From NCBI GenBank assembly GCA_031288885.1, contig JAITQP010000195.1:1-12115 (forward strand): a DNA stretch of 12,115 nt. Direction: 5' to 3'. Shown here in pieces: positions 1 to 6,346 of the stretch; positions within the stretch are counted from its first letter, which is position 1, and each line of letters opens with the position of its first letter. A model generated the notes under the pieces. The model did no database searches. It had not been told where the DNA came from and saw only the letters and a list, made by a program, of their open reading frames with translations. This DNA is from Prevotellaceae bacterium. GTDB taxonomy: Bacteria; Bacteroidota; Bacteroidia; Bacteroidales; UBA932. The position numbers and the translations under genes are program-made.

Positions 1-210
1 GTAAAGCCCCTCAAACAGCTCCTTTTTCCCCGTAAAAACCGCCTCCATCGTGCTTATGAGGAGGGATTTCCCGAAGCGTCGGGGGCGCGACAGAAAGTAA
101 ACCTTGCCGGTGGTAATTATCCGGTGGATGGCTGCGGTTTTATCCACGTAGAGGTAATCATTGCTGCGCAAGTCCTCAAACGACTGTATCCCTATCGGTA
201 AATTCTTCAT
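1..210 (-). CDS. AAA-ATPase-like domain protein, N-terminal fragment
   Basis: Seventy codons are visible, from an ATG at 208-210 down to the window edge; the rest lies outside. The protein begins MKNLPIGIQSFEDLR, then a YVDKT motif (about residues 22-26) and SRPRRFGKSLL (about 41-51), a Walker A-like loop with GKS. This order of motifs is typical of the AAA-ATPase-like family (Pfam PF09820), abundant and multicopy in Bacteroidota and often carrying a C-terminal PD-(D/E)XK nuclease domain. The family role is unproven, so no specific reaction is assigned. The gene lies downstream of the type IX substrate gene on the same strand but is separated from it by a terminator-like hairpin, so it is probably transcribed separately. 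I see no convincing TAnnTTTG promoter in the 70 bp before it. Family call confident; completeness cannot be judged. Confidence 0.82.
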   Translation of the reverse strand, partial: MKNLPIGIQSFEDLRSNDYLYVDKTAAIHRIITTGKVYFLSRPRRFGKSLLISTMEAVFTGKKELFEGLY

Positions 211-251
211 GGCAAAATATTTTTGGGGAAAATAGTACTGTGCGATTAAGT

Positions 252-280
252 GCAAAAACAGGTGATTAAGCCAAAATCAC
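252..280 (-). terminator. Rho-independent-type terminator after the fabD gene cluster
   Basis: Read on the minus strand, the stem GTGATT (275-280) pairs with AATCAC (262-267) across a 7-nt loop and is followed by CTGTTTTTG, a short U-run. The first stem base overlaps the last base of the TAG stop of the secreted-protein gene (280-282). Six base pairs of moderate GC content make a weak-to-medium terminator, but its placement directly behind the stop codon supports the call. Confidence 0.5.
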
Positions 281-1872
281 TAAAAAACCACCGTTACCGT
301 TCCGGTTTTTTGTACCTGCTCTCCGCTTACAAAGGTAATCTTTATATGGTAAATATAAGTCCCTTCGCTCACAAAATTTTCACTATTGCTTTTCCGCCCG
401 TTCCACGGCTCGGCTCCGGAGTAGATGAGCGCGCCGCTGGGGCTATATACGGAGAGCGTGTAACTTTTCATGCACGCGCAAAGCGGCTCAAAGTTGCGGC
501 GACTTTTGCCGGTAGAGGGATTTACCTCCTCGCCGTACGGCTGAACGGCGTTGGGCATCAACAGGTTGGGCGTAATGTCGGTGCACGCCTCCGACGAGCG
601 CACGTAGGCAAGCGGCTGCCGGCTGTCGTTGCAAATAGCGGCCTCCACGCGGTAGCAGATGCGGGCGGAGCAAATGACGGAGTCGGAGAGGTGCGAAAGG
701 TCGTCGCGGATGGAGGTTTCGGTGGTGCTGTCCACCAAGCCCGCCACGCCGGACGGCGACGTTCGGTACACGCTATACTGCTGCGCGTGGCGCGCAACGC
801 TGCCGCCGCCATCGTGCCACACCGCCATATTCCACCTGATGCTGGGCGAAAGCTCCCCAAAAGCGAGCGGCACAAGGTTCGGCACAAGGTTCGTCACGAC
901 AGGGCTCGACGCTGTTACCTGCCCACAGCCGTTCACCGCCGATATGCGGTAGAACGAGTAAACGCTGCCCTGCGCCTCGTCGGTAGCGCTTCGCTGATGC
1001 TTGTCGGCAAGCTCCCCAAACCTGTGGTACTCGCCGTTTATATCGGACGATTTTTCCGCCCAAAAGCGGGTGTACTCCGTTGCCGTGTCGATGCGGAAGT
1101 GCAGCGTGGCGCGCGGCCCCTCGCCTATCACGCTATCCAAGTAAATGTGCTGCGGACGAATGGGCAGCGACACAAAAAGGCTGACGCGATTGGAGTAGCT
1201 CGTATCGCTGCCGCCGTTGTACACCGCAGCCACGTAGAGGTGGTAGTACTGCTTTTCCTTGGTAATGGGCAGGGCAAAGGAGGTTGCGCCGTCGCTTGTT
1301 GCCAGCCACGTCGCGCTGTCGGGCTTGAACGCGCTGCCGCCAATGTACCCGTAGAGGTGGTAGCGCACCTCGCCGGCAAAGGAGGCGTCCGGCTCCGGCG
1401 GCATTGAGAACATATCAAACTTCCGGTAGGCGCTCCATTGCAGGTTGATGACGTGCTTGCATTCGTCGAGCATAGGAGGGTCGAGGAGCATGGTCTGGAG
1501 CGGCGGCTTATACGCGGTGCCTCCATCCGATGGATTTTTGGGGATAAGGTTAATGGTGTACATGCTTGGCTCGCAGCACGGCGTAACGGTATCCAGATAG
1601 CGCATAGCGCGGCTGCTCACCTCGTTCAGCGTATCCATGATGGGGTTTGCCTGCGTATCCTTCGTCAACCTCAATACCCAAAAACCTTTGATATCCGCCG
1701 TATCGCTAAGGTTGGGTACGCTCCACTGCAGGTAAAATTTTTGCGTAGCAATATCCACCCCCGCCGCGCGAAAGCGGAGCGAGGCGTCGCTCAGCGCGAG
1801 CTTCCCCGTCGTTGCAAGCAAAGCAAAGCAATCCAAAAGGAGGAGTATGGCTATAAAAAAAATTCTTCGCAT
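280..1872 (-). CDS. Secreted protein with type B type IX secretion sorting domain
   Basis: A 530-residue protein starts with a signal peptide (MRR followed by a hydrophobic stretch to about residue 20). The C-terminal 97 residues (about 434-530) look like the CHU_C / gliding-motility-associated domain (PF13585): MPNAVQPYGEEVNP, then a beta-strand SYTLSVYSPSGALIYSG, a WNGR turn (about 490-493), EGTYIYHIKI and a final GTVTVVF. This domain directs proteins through the type IX secretion system across the outer membrane (type B signal). The middle consists of beta-rich segments with YxLYG and YSFYRISAVNG strands that suggest fibronectin-III-like repeats; I see no catalytic motif. Known family members include adhesins and motility proteins, but the ligand here is unknown. 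The ATG lies 3 nt after the stop of the M16-like gene, so the two are probably co-transcribed and translationally coupled. Surface exposure is inferred from the sorting signal. Confidence 0.85.
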   Translation of the reverse strand: MRRIFFIAILLLLDCFALLATTGKLALSDASLRFRAAGVDIATQKFYLQWSVPNLSDTADIKGFWVLRLTKDTQANPIMDTLNEVSSRAMRYLDTVTPCCEPSMYTINLIPKNPSDGGTAYKPPLQTMLLDPPMLDECKHVINLQWSAYRKFDMFSMPPEPDASFAGEVRYHLYGYIGGSAFKPDSATWLATSDGATSFALPITKEKQYYHLYVAAVYNGGSDTSYSNRVSLFVSLPIRPQHIYLDSVIGEGPRATLHFRIDTATEYTRFWAEKSSDINGEYHRFGELADKHQRSATDEAQGSVYSFYRISAVNGCGQVTASSPVVTNLVPNLVPLAFGELSPSIRWNMAVWHDGGGSVARHAQQYSVYRTSPSGVAGLVDSTTETSIRDDLSHLSDSVICSARICYRVEAAICNDSRQPLAYVRSSEACTDITPNLLMPNAVQPYGEEVNPSTGKSRRNFEPLCACMKSYTLSVYSPSGALIYSGAEPWNGRKSNSENFVSEGTYIYHIKITFVSGEQVQKTGTVTVVF

Positions 1873-1875
1873 GGC

Positions 1876-3144
1876 TTATCCTACAGTAACGCTTGTCATG
1901 CACTGCGGCTGAAAATATTTTTGCGCCACCTGCCGCAGCTGCTCGGCGGTGATGCTTTTTACGGTGCCGAAGAGCGTTTCCGCGTAGCTTGTCGTCAGCC
2001 CGCTTTGCAGGTCTTCCACAAGGCTCTCGGCAAGCGCCCAAGGGCCGTCGAGCGAGCGCATGATTTCGCCGCACAGGTGATTTTTGACCAACGCCAGCTC
2101 GTCGTCGCCAACCGGCTCGTCGCACAGGCGTTGCAGCTCCTTGCCGATTTCCTCCAGCGCGGCGCGGCTATGCTCCCGACCAACCTCCGTGCCGATGCTC
2201 AGGTATCCGGCGTGCCGGTAGGTGATTAGCGAGGCAAAAATGCCGTAGGTGTAGCCCTTGCTTTCGCGAATGTTGCGCATGAGCCGCGACCCAAAGTACC
2301 CGCCAAGTATCACCGTGAGCACGTGCGCGGCGGCAAAGTCGGGGTGGGCTTTGCCAAACATCGCCCTGCCCACGCGCAGCGCGCTTTGCACCGCCTCGCG
2401 CTTTTCTATGGTGATGCTTTTGCCCGCCGCCGCCCCGCCCACAACGGGCGGAGGCGACGGCGACGCGCACGGCGAGCGGGGAATTTGTTCAAAAAAATCG
2501 CCAATCATGCTGCGCTCCCGCTCCCCCACCCTGCCCGTTGCGACAATAACGCAGCGGTCGGCGGTGAAAAAGCGGCGGTGAAAACCTTGCAGCCCCTCGC
2601 GCGTCAGCTCATCGTACTGCTCCGGCTCCGCGTACGCGCCGTAGGGGTGGCTGCGGCCGTAGAGCAGCGCGGGCAGCCGCTCGCGCGCCACGTAGGCCAC
2701 CCGCTCCTTGTCTATGCGCAGCTGCTGCCTGCGCTTGGCGCAGTAGGTGCGCAGCTCCGCCTCCGGAAAGGTGGGGCGAAGCGCGAGCTCGCTTAGCGTG
2801 TCCAGCGTTTTTTGCAGGTGGCGCGAGAGCGAGTAGACCGTGAGCATGGCAAAATCCTTGTCGAGGTGCTGCTCGTAGGACGAGCCTAAGAAGTCGAAGC
2901 GCTCCGCTATCTGCGCCCCCGAAAGCCGCTCCGAGCCTTCGCTCATGAGGGCAAGCGTAGCGCGCGCCTCCAGCGCCTGCCGCTGAAAGCGCGACCCCGC
3001 CTCAAACACCAGCGACACGCGCAGCACATCCTCCGCCCCCGCGCAAATGCTATGCAGCGCAACGCCGTTGCTCAGCGTGCCAACAACAGGCTGAGCATAC
3101 GGCAAGGTTTCCGGAAGCCGTATCGGTGGCGGAAAGCTTCTCAC
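1876..3144 (-). CDS. M16-family (insulinase-like) protein lacking HxxEH, non-catalytic type
   Basis: A 422-residue protein with the two-half M16 fold. N-terminal half: TLSNGVALHS (23-32), VSLVFEAGSR (43-52), and an IAERFDFLGSSYE segment typical of the family. Where active members carry the zinc-binding HxxEH (around residues 61-65) this one reads RATLALMSEG, with neither histidine. C-terminal half: GGYFGSRLMRNIRESKGYTYGI (281-302) matches the Arg/Tyr motif of the substrate-binding subunit in M16B heterodimers. A Pro/Ser/Ala-rich linker (about 222-241) joins the halves. No signal peptide is visible, so it is likely cytoplasmic. It starts with GTG in a 4-nt GTGA overlap with the fabD stop, showing translational coupling. 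By family knowledge such subunits pair with an HxxEH-bearing partner; none is in the window. The frame is intact, so it is not an obvious pseudogene. Confidence 0.88.
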   Translation of the reverse strand: MRSFPPPIRLPETLPYAQPVVGTLSNGVALHSICAGAEDVLRVSLVFEAGSRFQRQALEARATLALMSEGSERLSGAQIAERFDFLGSSYEQHLDKDFAMLTVYSLSRHLQKTLDTLSELALRPTFPEAELRTYCAKRRQQLRIDKERVAYVARERLPALLYGRSHPYGAYAEPEQYDELTREGLQGFHRRFFTADRCVIVATGRVGERERSMIGDFFEQIPRSPCASPSPPPVVGGAAAGKSITIEKREAVQSALRVGRAMFGKAHPDFAAAHVLTVILGGYFGSRLMRNIRESKGYTYGIFASLITYRHAGYLSIGTEVGREHSRAALEEIGKELQRLCDEPVGDDELALVKNHLCGEIMRSLDGPWALAESLVEDLQSGLTTSYAETLFGTVKSITAEQLRQVAQKYFQPQCMTSVTVG

Positions 3145-4019
3145 TGCTTTCCTTCGGTTGCGGCCTCGCGGCTAACCTTCTTCACCAAGCCTTGCAGCAC
3201 GCTGCCGGGCCCCAGCTCAATGAAGTACCCTGCGCCGTCGGCCAGCATGCTCTGAACAATTTGCGTCCAGCGCACGGGGGCGGTGAGCTGGGCAATCAGG
3301 TTTTTCTTTATGGCTTCGGGGTCTGTTTGCGGCTTGGCGTCCACGTTTTGGTAAACGGGGCAGCGGGGCGCGTCAAAGCGCGTTGAGGCAATGGCAGCCT
3401 CCAGCTCCACCTTAGCCGGCTCCATGAGCGGCGAGTGAAACGCCCCGCCCACGTTGAGCTTCAGCGCGCGCTTGGCGCCGGCGGCGGTCAGCTTTTCGCA
3501 GGCCACCTCCACGCCCCTAACGCTGCCCGAAATAACGAGCTGCCCGGGGCAGTTGTAGTTGGCGGCTACCACCACCTCGTCAACCTCTGCGCAGATTTTT
3601 TCCACCACCTCATCCGCCAGCCCAAGAATGGCAGCCATGGTAGAGGGCTCCTTTTCGCAGGCTTTTTGCATAGCCTGCGCGCGCTGCGCCACCAGCTTCA
3701 GCCCGTCCTCAAAGCTCATGGCGCCGGCCGCCACCAGCGCCGAGAACTCACCCAGCGAGTGCCCCGCCACCATGTCGGGGGCAAAATCGTTCAGCGACGT
3801 TGCCAAAATAACGGAGTGCAAAAAAATAGCCGGCTGCGTAACGTTGGTTTGCTTCAAGCTTTCGTCCGTACCCTCAAACATGAGGTCGGTAATGCGAAAC
3901 CCCAAAATATCGTTTGCCTGCTCAAACAGCTCCCTGTTTTGGGCGGCGCTGCTGTACAAATCCTTGCCCATGCCCACAAATTGTGCGCCTTGCCCGGGAA
4001 AAACGTATGCTTTTTTCAT
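3141..4019 (-). CDS. fabD: Malonyl-CoA:acyl-carrier-protein transacylase
   Basis: FabD transfers malonyl from CoA to ACP, the entry step for chain elongation in cytoplasmic type II fatty-acid synthesis. The 292-residue protein has all the expected motifs: FPGQGAQ at residues 7-13 (oxyanion-hole Gln), GHSLGEFSAL at 86-95 with the nucleophile Ser88, an arginine at 113 in the QRAQAMQ segment that binds the malonyl carboxylate, and AFHSPLM at 193-199 with catalytic His195. The length is normal for FabD. ATG at 4017-4019 is the only sensible start because MKKAYVFPGQ is the conserved N-terminus. It is the first gene of a minus-strand cluster that unusually continues into an M16-like gene (4-nt overlap) and a type IX secretion substrate, rather than other fab genes. 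A Bacteroides-type -7 box lies about 40 nt upstream. Confidence 0.97.
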   Translation of the reverse strand: MKKAYVFPGQGAQFVGMGKDLYSSAAQNRELFEQANDILGFRITDLMFEGTDESLKQTNVTQPAIFLHSVILATSLNDFAPDMVAGHSLGEFSALVAAGAMSFEDGLKLVAQRAQAMQKACEKEPSTMAAILGLADEVVEKICAEVDEVVVAANYNCPGQLVISGSVRGVEVACEKLTAAGAKRALKLNVGGAFHSPLMEPAKVELEAAIASTRFDAPRCPVYQNVDAKPQTDPEAIKKNLIAQLTAPVRWTQIVQSMLADGAGYFIELGPGSVLQGLVKKVSREAATEGKQ

Positions 4020-4056
4020 CCTTATATAGTTTTATTTTTAGTAAAAAATTCAGCCG

Positions 4057-4064
4057 CAAAAGTA
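4057..4064 (-). promoter_or_regulatory. fabD: Bacteroides-type -7 promoter element for fabD
   Basis: On the minus strand this reads TACTTTTG, an exact match to the TAnnTTTG -7 consensus of Bacteroidota housekeeping sigma factors. It would place the transcript start near 4050, giving an AT-rich leader of about 30 nt without an obvious Shine-Dalgarno sequence, which is normal in this phylum. I do not find a well-spaced TTG -33 element, so the site is assigned on the -7 box and its position only. Confidence 0.5.
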
Positions 4065-4115
4065 AGCAATTTTTTATGAAGTTGGGAATGTGGAGCAAAG
4101 TTAGGGAGCTCCCAC

Positions 4116-4146
4116 TTGCAAAACTCGGATTTTTCATGTAAGTTTG
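4116..4146 (+). promoter_or_regulatory. frr: Bacteroides-type promoter for frr (and probably ychF)
   Basis: TTG at 4116-4118 is followed after 20 nt by TAAGTTTG at 4139-4146, matching the -33 (TTG) and -7 (TAnnTTTG) elements of Bacteroidota promoters. The expected start near 4153 leaves a leader of about 58 nt before the frr ATG. The site lies in the 191-bp divergent region between fabD and frr, with the fabD promoter about 80 bp away on the other strand. Confidence 0.6.
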
Positions 4147-4210
4147 TGCGCTATTTTTTTCAACGAACGTAGCCAAATCATACAATTACTAACTTTCATT
4201 CGTCTGAATT

Positions 4211-4777
4211 ATGGATATAAGCAAAGCGAAAGAACAGCTTGCCGCAGGCAAAGCCAAAATGGAGAAAGCGATAGAGCACCTTGAAGCGCAGCTGCTGTCG
4301 GTGCGGGCGGGAAAAGCCAACATTCACGTGCTGGACAGCGTTACCGTGGAGTACTACGGCGCGCCCACCCCGCTGGCGCAGGTGGCGAGCGTCACCGTTC
4401 CCGATGCGCGGACAATTCTCATTCAGCCGTGGGAAAAAAACCTGATACCCGTTATCGAAAAAGCCATCATGGTCGCCAACCTTGGCTTTACGCCGCAAAA
4501 CAACGGCGAAAGCATCCGCATCAACGTGCCCGCGCTGACCGAGGAGCGCCGCAAAGACCTCGTGAAGCAGGTGAAAAGCGAGGGCGAGCACGCCCGCATG
4601 AGCCTGCGCAACGCCCGCCGCGACGCCATTGAAGCCGTTAAAAAGCTGCAAAAGGATGGCCTCCCCGAAGACGTTGCCAAAGACGCCGAAGCCGAAATGC
4701 AGAAGATAATTGACAACTTCAGCAAAAAGGTGGACGACGCGCTCGAAAAAAAGGAGCGAGAAATAATGACAGTATAA
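4211..4777 (+). CDS. frr: Ribosome recycling factor
   Basis: RRF works with EF-G to split the post-termination ribosome and release mRNA and tRNA in the cytoplasm. The 188-residue product has the expected length and pattern: an N-terminal helix with the RAGKAN motif (about 32-37), the domain II beta segment [32 protein letters not shown], and the long C-terminal helices containing [15 protein letters not shown] and RNARRDA (about 133-139). The ATG at 4211 gives the family-typical start. It has its own upstream promoter and is followed by 92 bp of heptamer repeats before ychF, with which it may be co-transcribed. The TAA stop lies inside the first degenerate unit of the repeat array. Nothing in the protein itself is unusual. 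Confidence 0.97.
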   Translation: MDISKAKEQLAAGKAKMEKAIEHLEAQLLSVRAGKANIHVLDSVTVEYYGAPTPLAQVASVTVPDARTILIQPWEKNLIPVIEKAIMVANLGFTPQNNGESIRINVPALTEERRKDLVKQVKSEGEHARMSLRNARRDAIEAVKKLQKDGLPEDVAKDAEAEMQKIIDNFSKKVDDALEKKEREIMTV

Positions 4778-4808
4778 TGATTAATGGTTAATGATTAATG
4801 ATTAATGG
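4774..4808 (+). repeat. Heptamer tandem repeat array 1 (TTAATGR)
   Basis: Four exact-period 7-bp units, TTAATGG, TTAATGA, TTAATGA, TTAATGG (4781-4808), are preceded by a degenerate unit ATAATGA (4774-4780) that includes the frr stop codon. The only variation is G/A at the seventh position. This is a short tandemly repeated repeat of unknown role, directly downstream of frr. Confidence 0.8.
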
Positions 4809-4817
4809 TCACCTCCC

Positions 4818-4866
4818 AACTCTTAACTCTTAATTCGTAATTCCTAATTCCTAATTCGTAATTCTC
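4818..4866 (+). repeat. Heptamer tandem repeat array 2 (AAYTCNT)
   Basis: Seven consecutive 7-bp units: AACTCTT twice, then AATTCGT, AATTCCT, AATTCCT, AATTCGT and a diverged AATTCTC. The array ends 3 nt before the ychF ATG, so it forms the immediate untranslated leader of ychF. It keeps the 7-bp period of array 1 but has a different unit. No ribosome binding site is recognisable inside it. Confidence 0.8.
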
Positions 4867-4869
4867 AAG

Positions 4870-5973
4870 ATGGCACTTCAGTGCGGCATAGTAGGTCTCC
4901 CCAACGTAGGTAAATCAACGCTGTTTAACTGCCTCAGCAACGCAAAAGCGCAGGCTGCCAATTTTCCATTCTGCACCATTGAGCCAAACGTGGGCGTCAT
5001 CACCGTCCCCGACGAGCGGATAAGCAAGCTGGCGGAGCTGGTGAAGCCGCAGCGCGTTGTGCCCGCCACGGTGGAGATTGTGGATATCGCCGGATTGGTG
5101 AAAGGCGCCAGCAAGGGCGAAGGCTTGGGAAACAAGTTCTTGGGAAACATCCGCGAAACCAACGCCATCATCCACGTGCTGCGCTGCTTTGACGACGACA
5201 ACGTGACCCACGTTGACGGCTCGGTAAACCCTGTGCGCGACAGGGAAATCATAGATTTTGAGCTGCAGCTGAAAGATTTGGAAACGGTGGAGGGGCGCAT
5301 AGCCCGCGTGCAAAAAGCGGCGCAAACCGGCGGGGACAGGGACGCAAAGCGCATGTACGAAATCCTGCTGAAGTACCACACCGCGCTCAAGCAAGGAAAA
5401 TCGGCGCGCACGGTGCAGCTCGACAACAAGGACGACCAAAAGCTGGCCGGCGAGCTGTTCCTCCTGACCGACAAGCCCGTGCTCTACGTGTGCAACGTGG
5501 ACGAAAAGAGCGCCGTGAGCGGCAACAAGTACGTTGACATGCTGCGCGATGCCATACGGGAGGAGAACGCCGAATACCTGATTGTGGCGGCCAAAACCGA
5601 GGCGGAGATAGCCGAGCTGGAAAGCTTTGAGGAGCGGCAAATGTTTTTGGAGGAGGCGGGGCTGACAACCTCCGGCGTATCGCGGCTCATAAAGGCCGCC
5701 TACAAGCTGCTCAACCTCGAAACCTACTTCACGGCGGGGCCGCAGGAAGTCCGCGCGTGGACTTACCCCAAGGGCGCCAAAGCTCCGCAGGCCGCCGGCG
5801 TCATTCACACCGACTTTGAAAAAGGTTTTATCCGCGCCGAAGTCATCAAGTACGACGACTACCTCCGCTACAGCTCGGAAAGCGCCTGCCGCGACGCCGG
5901 AAAGCTGGCGGTGGAGGGCAAAGACTACGTGGTGCAGGACGGAGACGTGATGCACTTTAGATTTAATGTTTAG
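4870..5973 (+). CDS. ychF: YchF/OLA1-family ATPase (Obg-related)
   Basis: YchF is a ribosome-associated P-loop NTPase of the Obg superfamily that prefers ATP and is linked to translation and stress responses. The 367-residue product has the normal family length. Visible motifs: P-loop GLPNVGKST (9-17), switch region NFPFCTIEPNVG (31-42), G3 DIAGLVKGAS (72-81) and NVDE at 209-212 in place of the NKxD guanine-specificity motif. The last is the known reason that this family binds ATP. A helical coiled-coil insert follows the G3 region, and the C-terminal TGS domain contains GVIHTDFEKGFIRAEVI and ends in GDVMHFRFNV. The start at 4870 fits the conserved MALQCGIVGLPNVGKS N-terminus. It follows frr by 92 bp of heptamer repeats, and another heptamer array begins within its last codons. 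The protein itself is ordinary. Confidence 0.97.
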   Translation: MALQCGIVGLPNVGKSTLFNCLSNAKAQAANFPFCTIEPNVGVITVPDERISKLAELVKPQRVVPATVEIVDIAGLVKGASKGEGLGNKFLGNIRETNAIIHVLRCFDDDNVTHVDGSVNPVRDREIIDFELQLKDLETVEGRIARVQKAAQTGGDRDAKRMYEILLKYHTALKQGKSARTVQLDNKDDQKLAGELFLLTDKPVLYVCNVDEKSAVSGNKYVDMLRDAIREENAEYLIVAAKTEAEIAELESFEERQMFLEEAGLTTSGVSRLIKAAYKLLNLETYFTAGPQEVRAWTYPKGAKAPQAAGVIHTDFEKGFIRAEVIKYDDYLRYSSESACRDAGKLAVEGKDYVVQDGDVMHFRFNV

Positions 5974-5990
5974 TGGTTAGTGGTTAGTGT
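5963..5990 (+). repeat. Heptamer tandem repeat array 3 (TTAGTGK) across the ychF stop
   Basis: Four 7-bp units, TTAATGT, TTAGTGG, TTAGTGG, TTAGTGT, run without gaps. The first unit lies inside the ychF coding sequence and the second contains its TAG stop (5971-5973). The unit differs from array 1 by one base (TTAGTGG against TTAATGG), so the arrays on both sides of ychF are related. Confidence 0.75.
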
Positions 5991-5995
5991 GGTAA

Positions 5996-6017
5996 CGGCT
6001 TGAAAAGCCGGATTTTC
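5996..6017 (+). terminator. Hairpin plus T-rich tail downstream of ychF
   Basis: Stem CGGCTT (5996-6001), triloop GAA, stem AAGCCG (6005-6010), then GATTTTC. The position 22 bp after the ychF stop and the short T-run fit a weak intrinsic terminator. It is also the first hairpin of the palindrome cluster that follows, so its main role may be as a repeat element. Confidence 0.4.
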
Positions 6018-6180
6018 ATAACCGCAGGTCAACGACCTGCGGAAAGTAGAGGTAACACTTCTACTTCCTGCCTGAAAGGCAGGACACATCCCACTACACG
6101 TCTTACACGTCCTGCCTTTCAGGCAGAGGCGAGAGCGGGTGAGCGACTACCGCAGGTCGTTGACCTGCGGTTATGAAAAT
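6012..6180. repeat. Mirror-symmetric nested palindrome element (REP/BIME-like)
   Basis: An exact 31-nt inverted repeat (6012-6042 and 6150-6180) encloses a second exact 18-nt inverted repeat (6068-6085 and 6109-6126), about a centre near 6097. Each arm is itself a hairpin. The outer arms have the 9-bp stem CCGCAGGTC/GACCTGCGG with triloop AAC on the left and GTT on the right. The inner hairpins have the stem CCTGCCT/AGGCAGG with triloop GAA on the left and TTC on the right; the right one is one pair shorter. No open reading frame or transposase lies in it. The form resembles a head-to-head pair of REP sequences, the hairpins mobilised by RAYT (TnpA-REP) transposases, but relation to a known family cannot be shown here. 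Confidence 0.85.
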
Positions 6181-6181
6181 A

Positions 6182-6198
6182 AAGCCCTTTCAGGGCTT
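6182..6198. repeat. Short palindrome with TTC triloop
   Basis: Stem AAGCCCT (6182-6188), loop TTC, stem AGGGCTT (6192-6198): a perfect 7-bp hairpin one base after the nested palindrome. It mirrors the GAA-loop hairpin at 5996-6010 on the other side, extending the symmetry of the block. It could also act as a transcription terminator. Confidence 0.75.
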
Positions 6199-6207
6199 CC
6201 TACAAGG

Positions 6208-6253
6208 TATTGATTATTGCGGGACAGTTGTCCGTAGGACAACAATATCAATA
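6208..6253. repeat. Interrupted palindrome with GTA triloop
   Basis: The inner perfect hairpin GTTGTCC (6227-6233), loop GTA, GGACAAC (6237-6243) is flanked by the outer inverted repeat TATTGAT (6208-6214) / ATCAATA (6247-6253). The left side between inner and outer stems is longer than the right, so the full structure has a bulge. Confidence 0.65.
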
Positions 6254-6281
6254 GAAAAATGCGTTTCCTCCCCTTTCCCAT

Positions 6282-6323
6282 TCCCCGTAGGGGATTAATG
6301 GGGCGATTAATCCCCTACGGGGA
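6282..6323. repeat. 18-bp perfect inverted repeat upstream of the nucleotidyltransferase gene
   Basis: TCCCCGTAGGGGATTAAT (6282-6299) and its exact complement ATTAATCCCCTACGGGGA (6306-6323) are separated by the 6-nt loop GGGGCG. Each arm contains its own small palindrome (CCCC-GTA-GGGG). It ends 23 nt before the ATG of the downstream gene. It may be another repeat-family copy, a terminator shielding that gene from ychF transcription, or a structured leader. No TAnnTTTG promoter is seen between it and the gene. Confidence 0.8.
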
Positions 6324-6346
6324 TGCACAAAAGGCATAATGGATAA

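Noticed and set aside
250..1407. Plus-strand open frame of 385 codons opposite the secreted-protein gene
   Set aside because: The product is Arg/Ala/Val/His-rich without domains, while the minus frame has a signal peptide and a sorting domain.
3922..4185. Minus-strand frame of 87 codons running through the fabD promoter region into fabD
   Set aside because: Its unique part covers the divergent promoters, and the rest overlaps fabD out of frame; no family resemblance.
4774..4866. Possible CRISPR array in the repeats between frr and ychF
   Set aside because: The repeats are 7 bp, contiguous and without spacers.
4915..5955. Minus-strand open frame of 346 codons opposite ychF
   Set aside because: ychF on the plus strand is certain from its motifs; the antisense product resembles no family and has skewed composition.
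5996..6323. Palindrome cluster as a retron or a structured RNA gene of a known class
   Set aside because: No reverse transcriptase gene is nearby, and the hairpins do not match the shape of tRNA, tmRNA, RNase P RNA or riboswitches that I can recognise.
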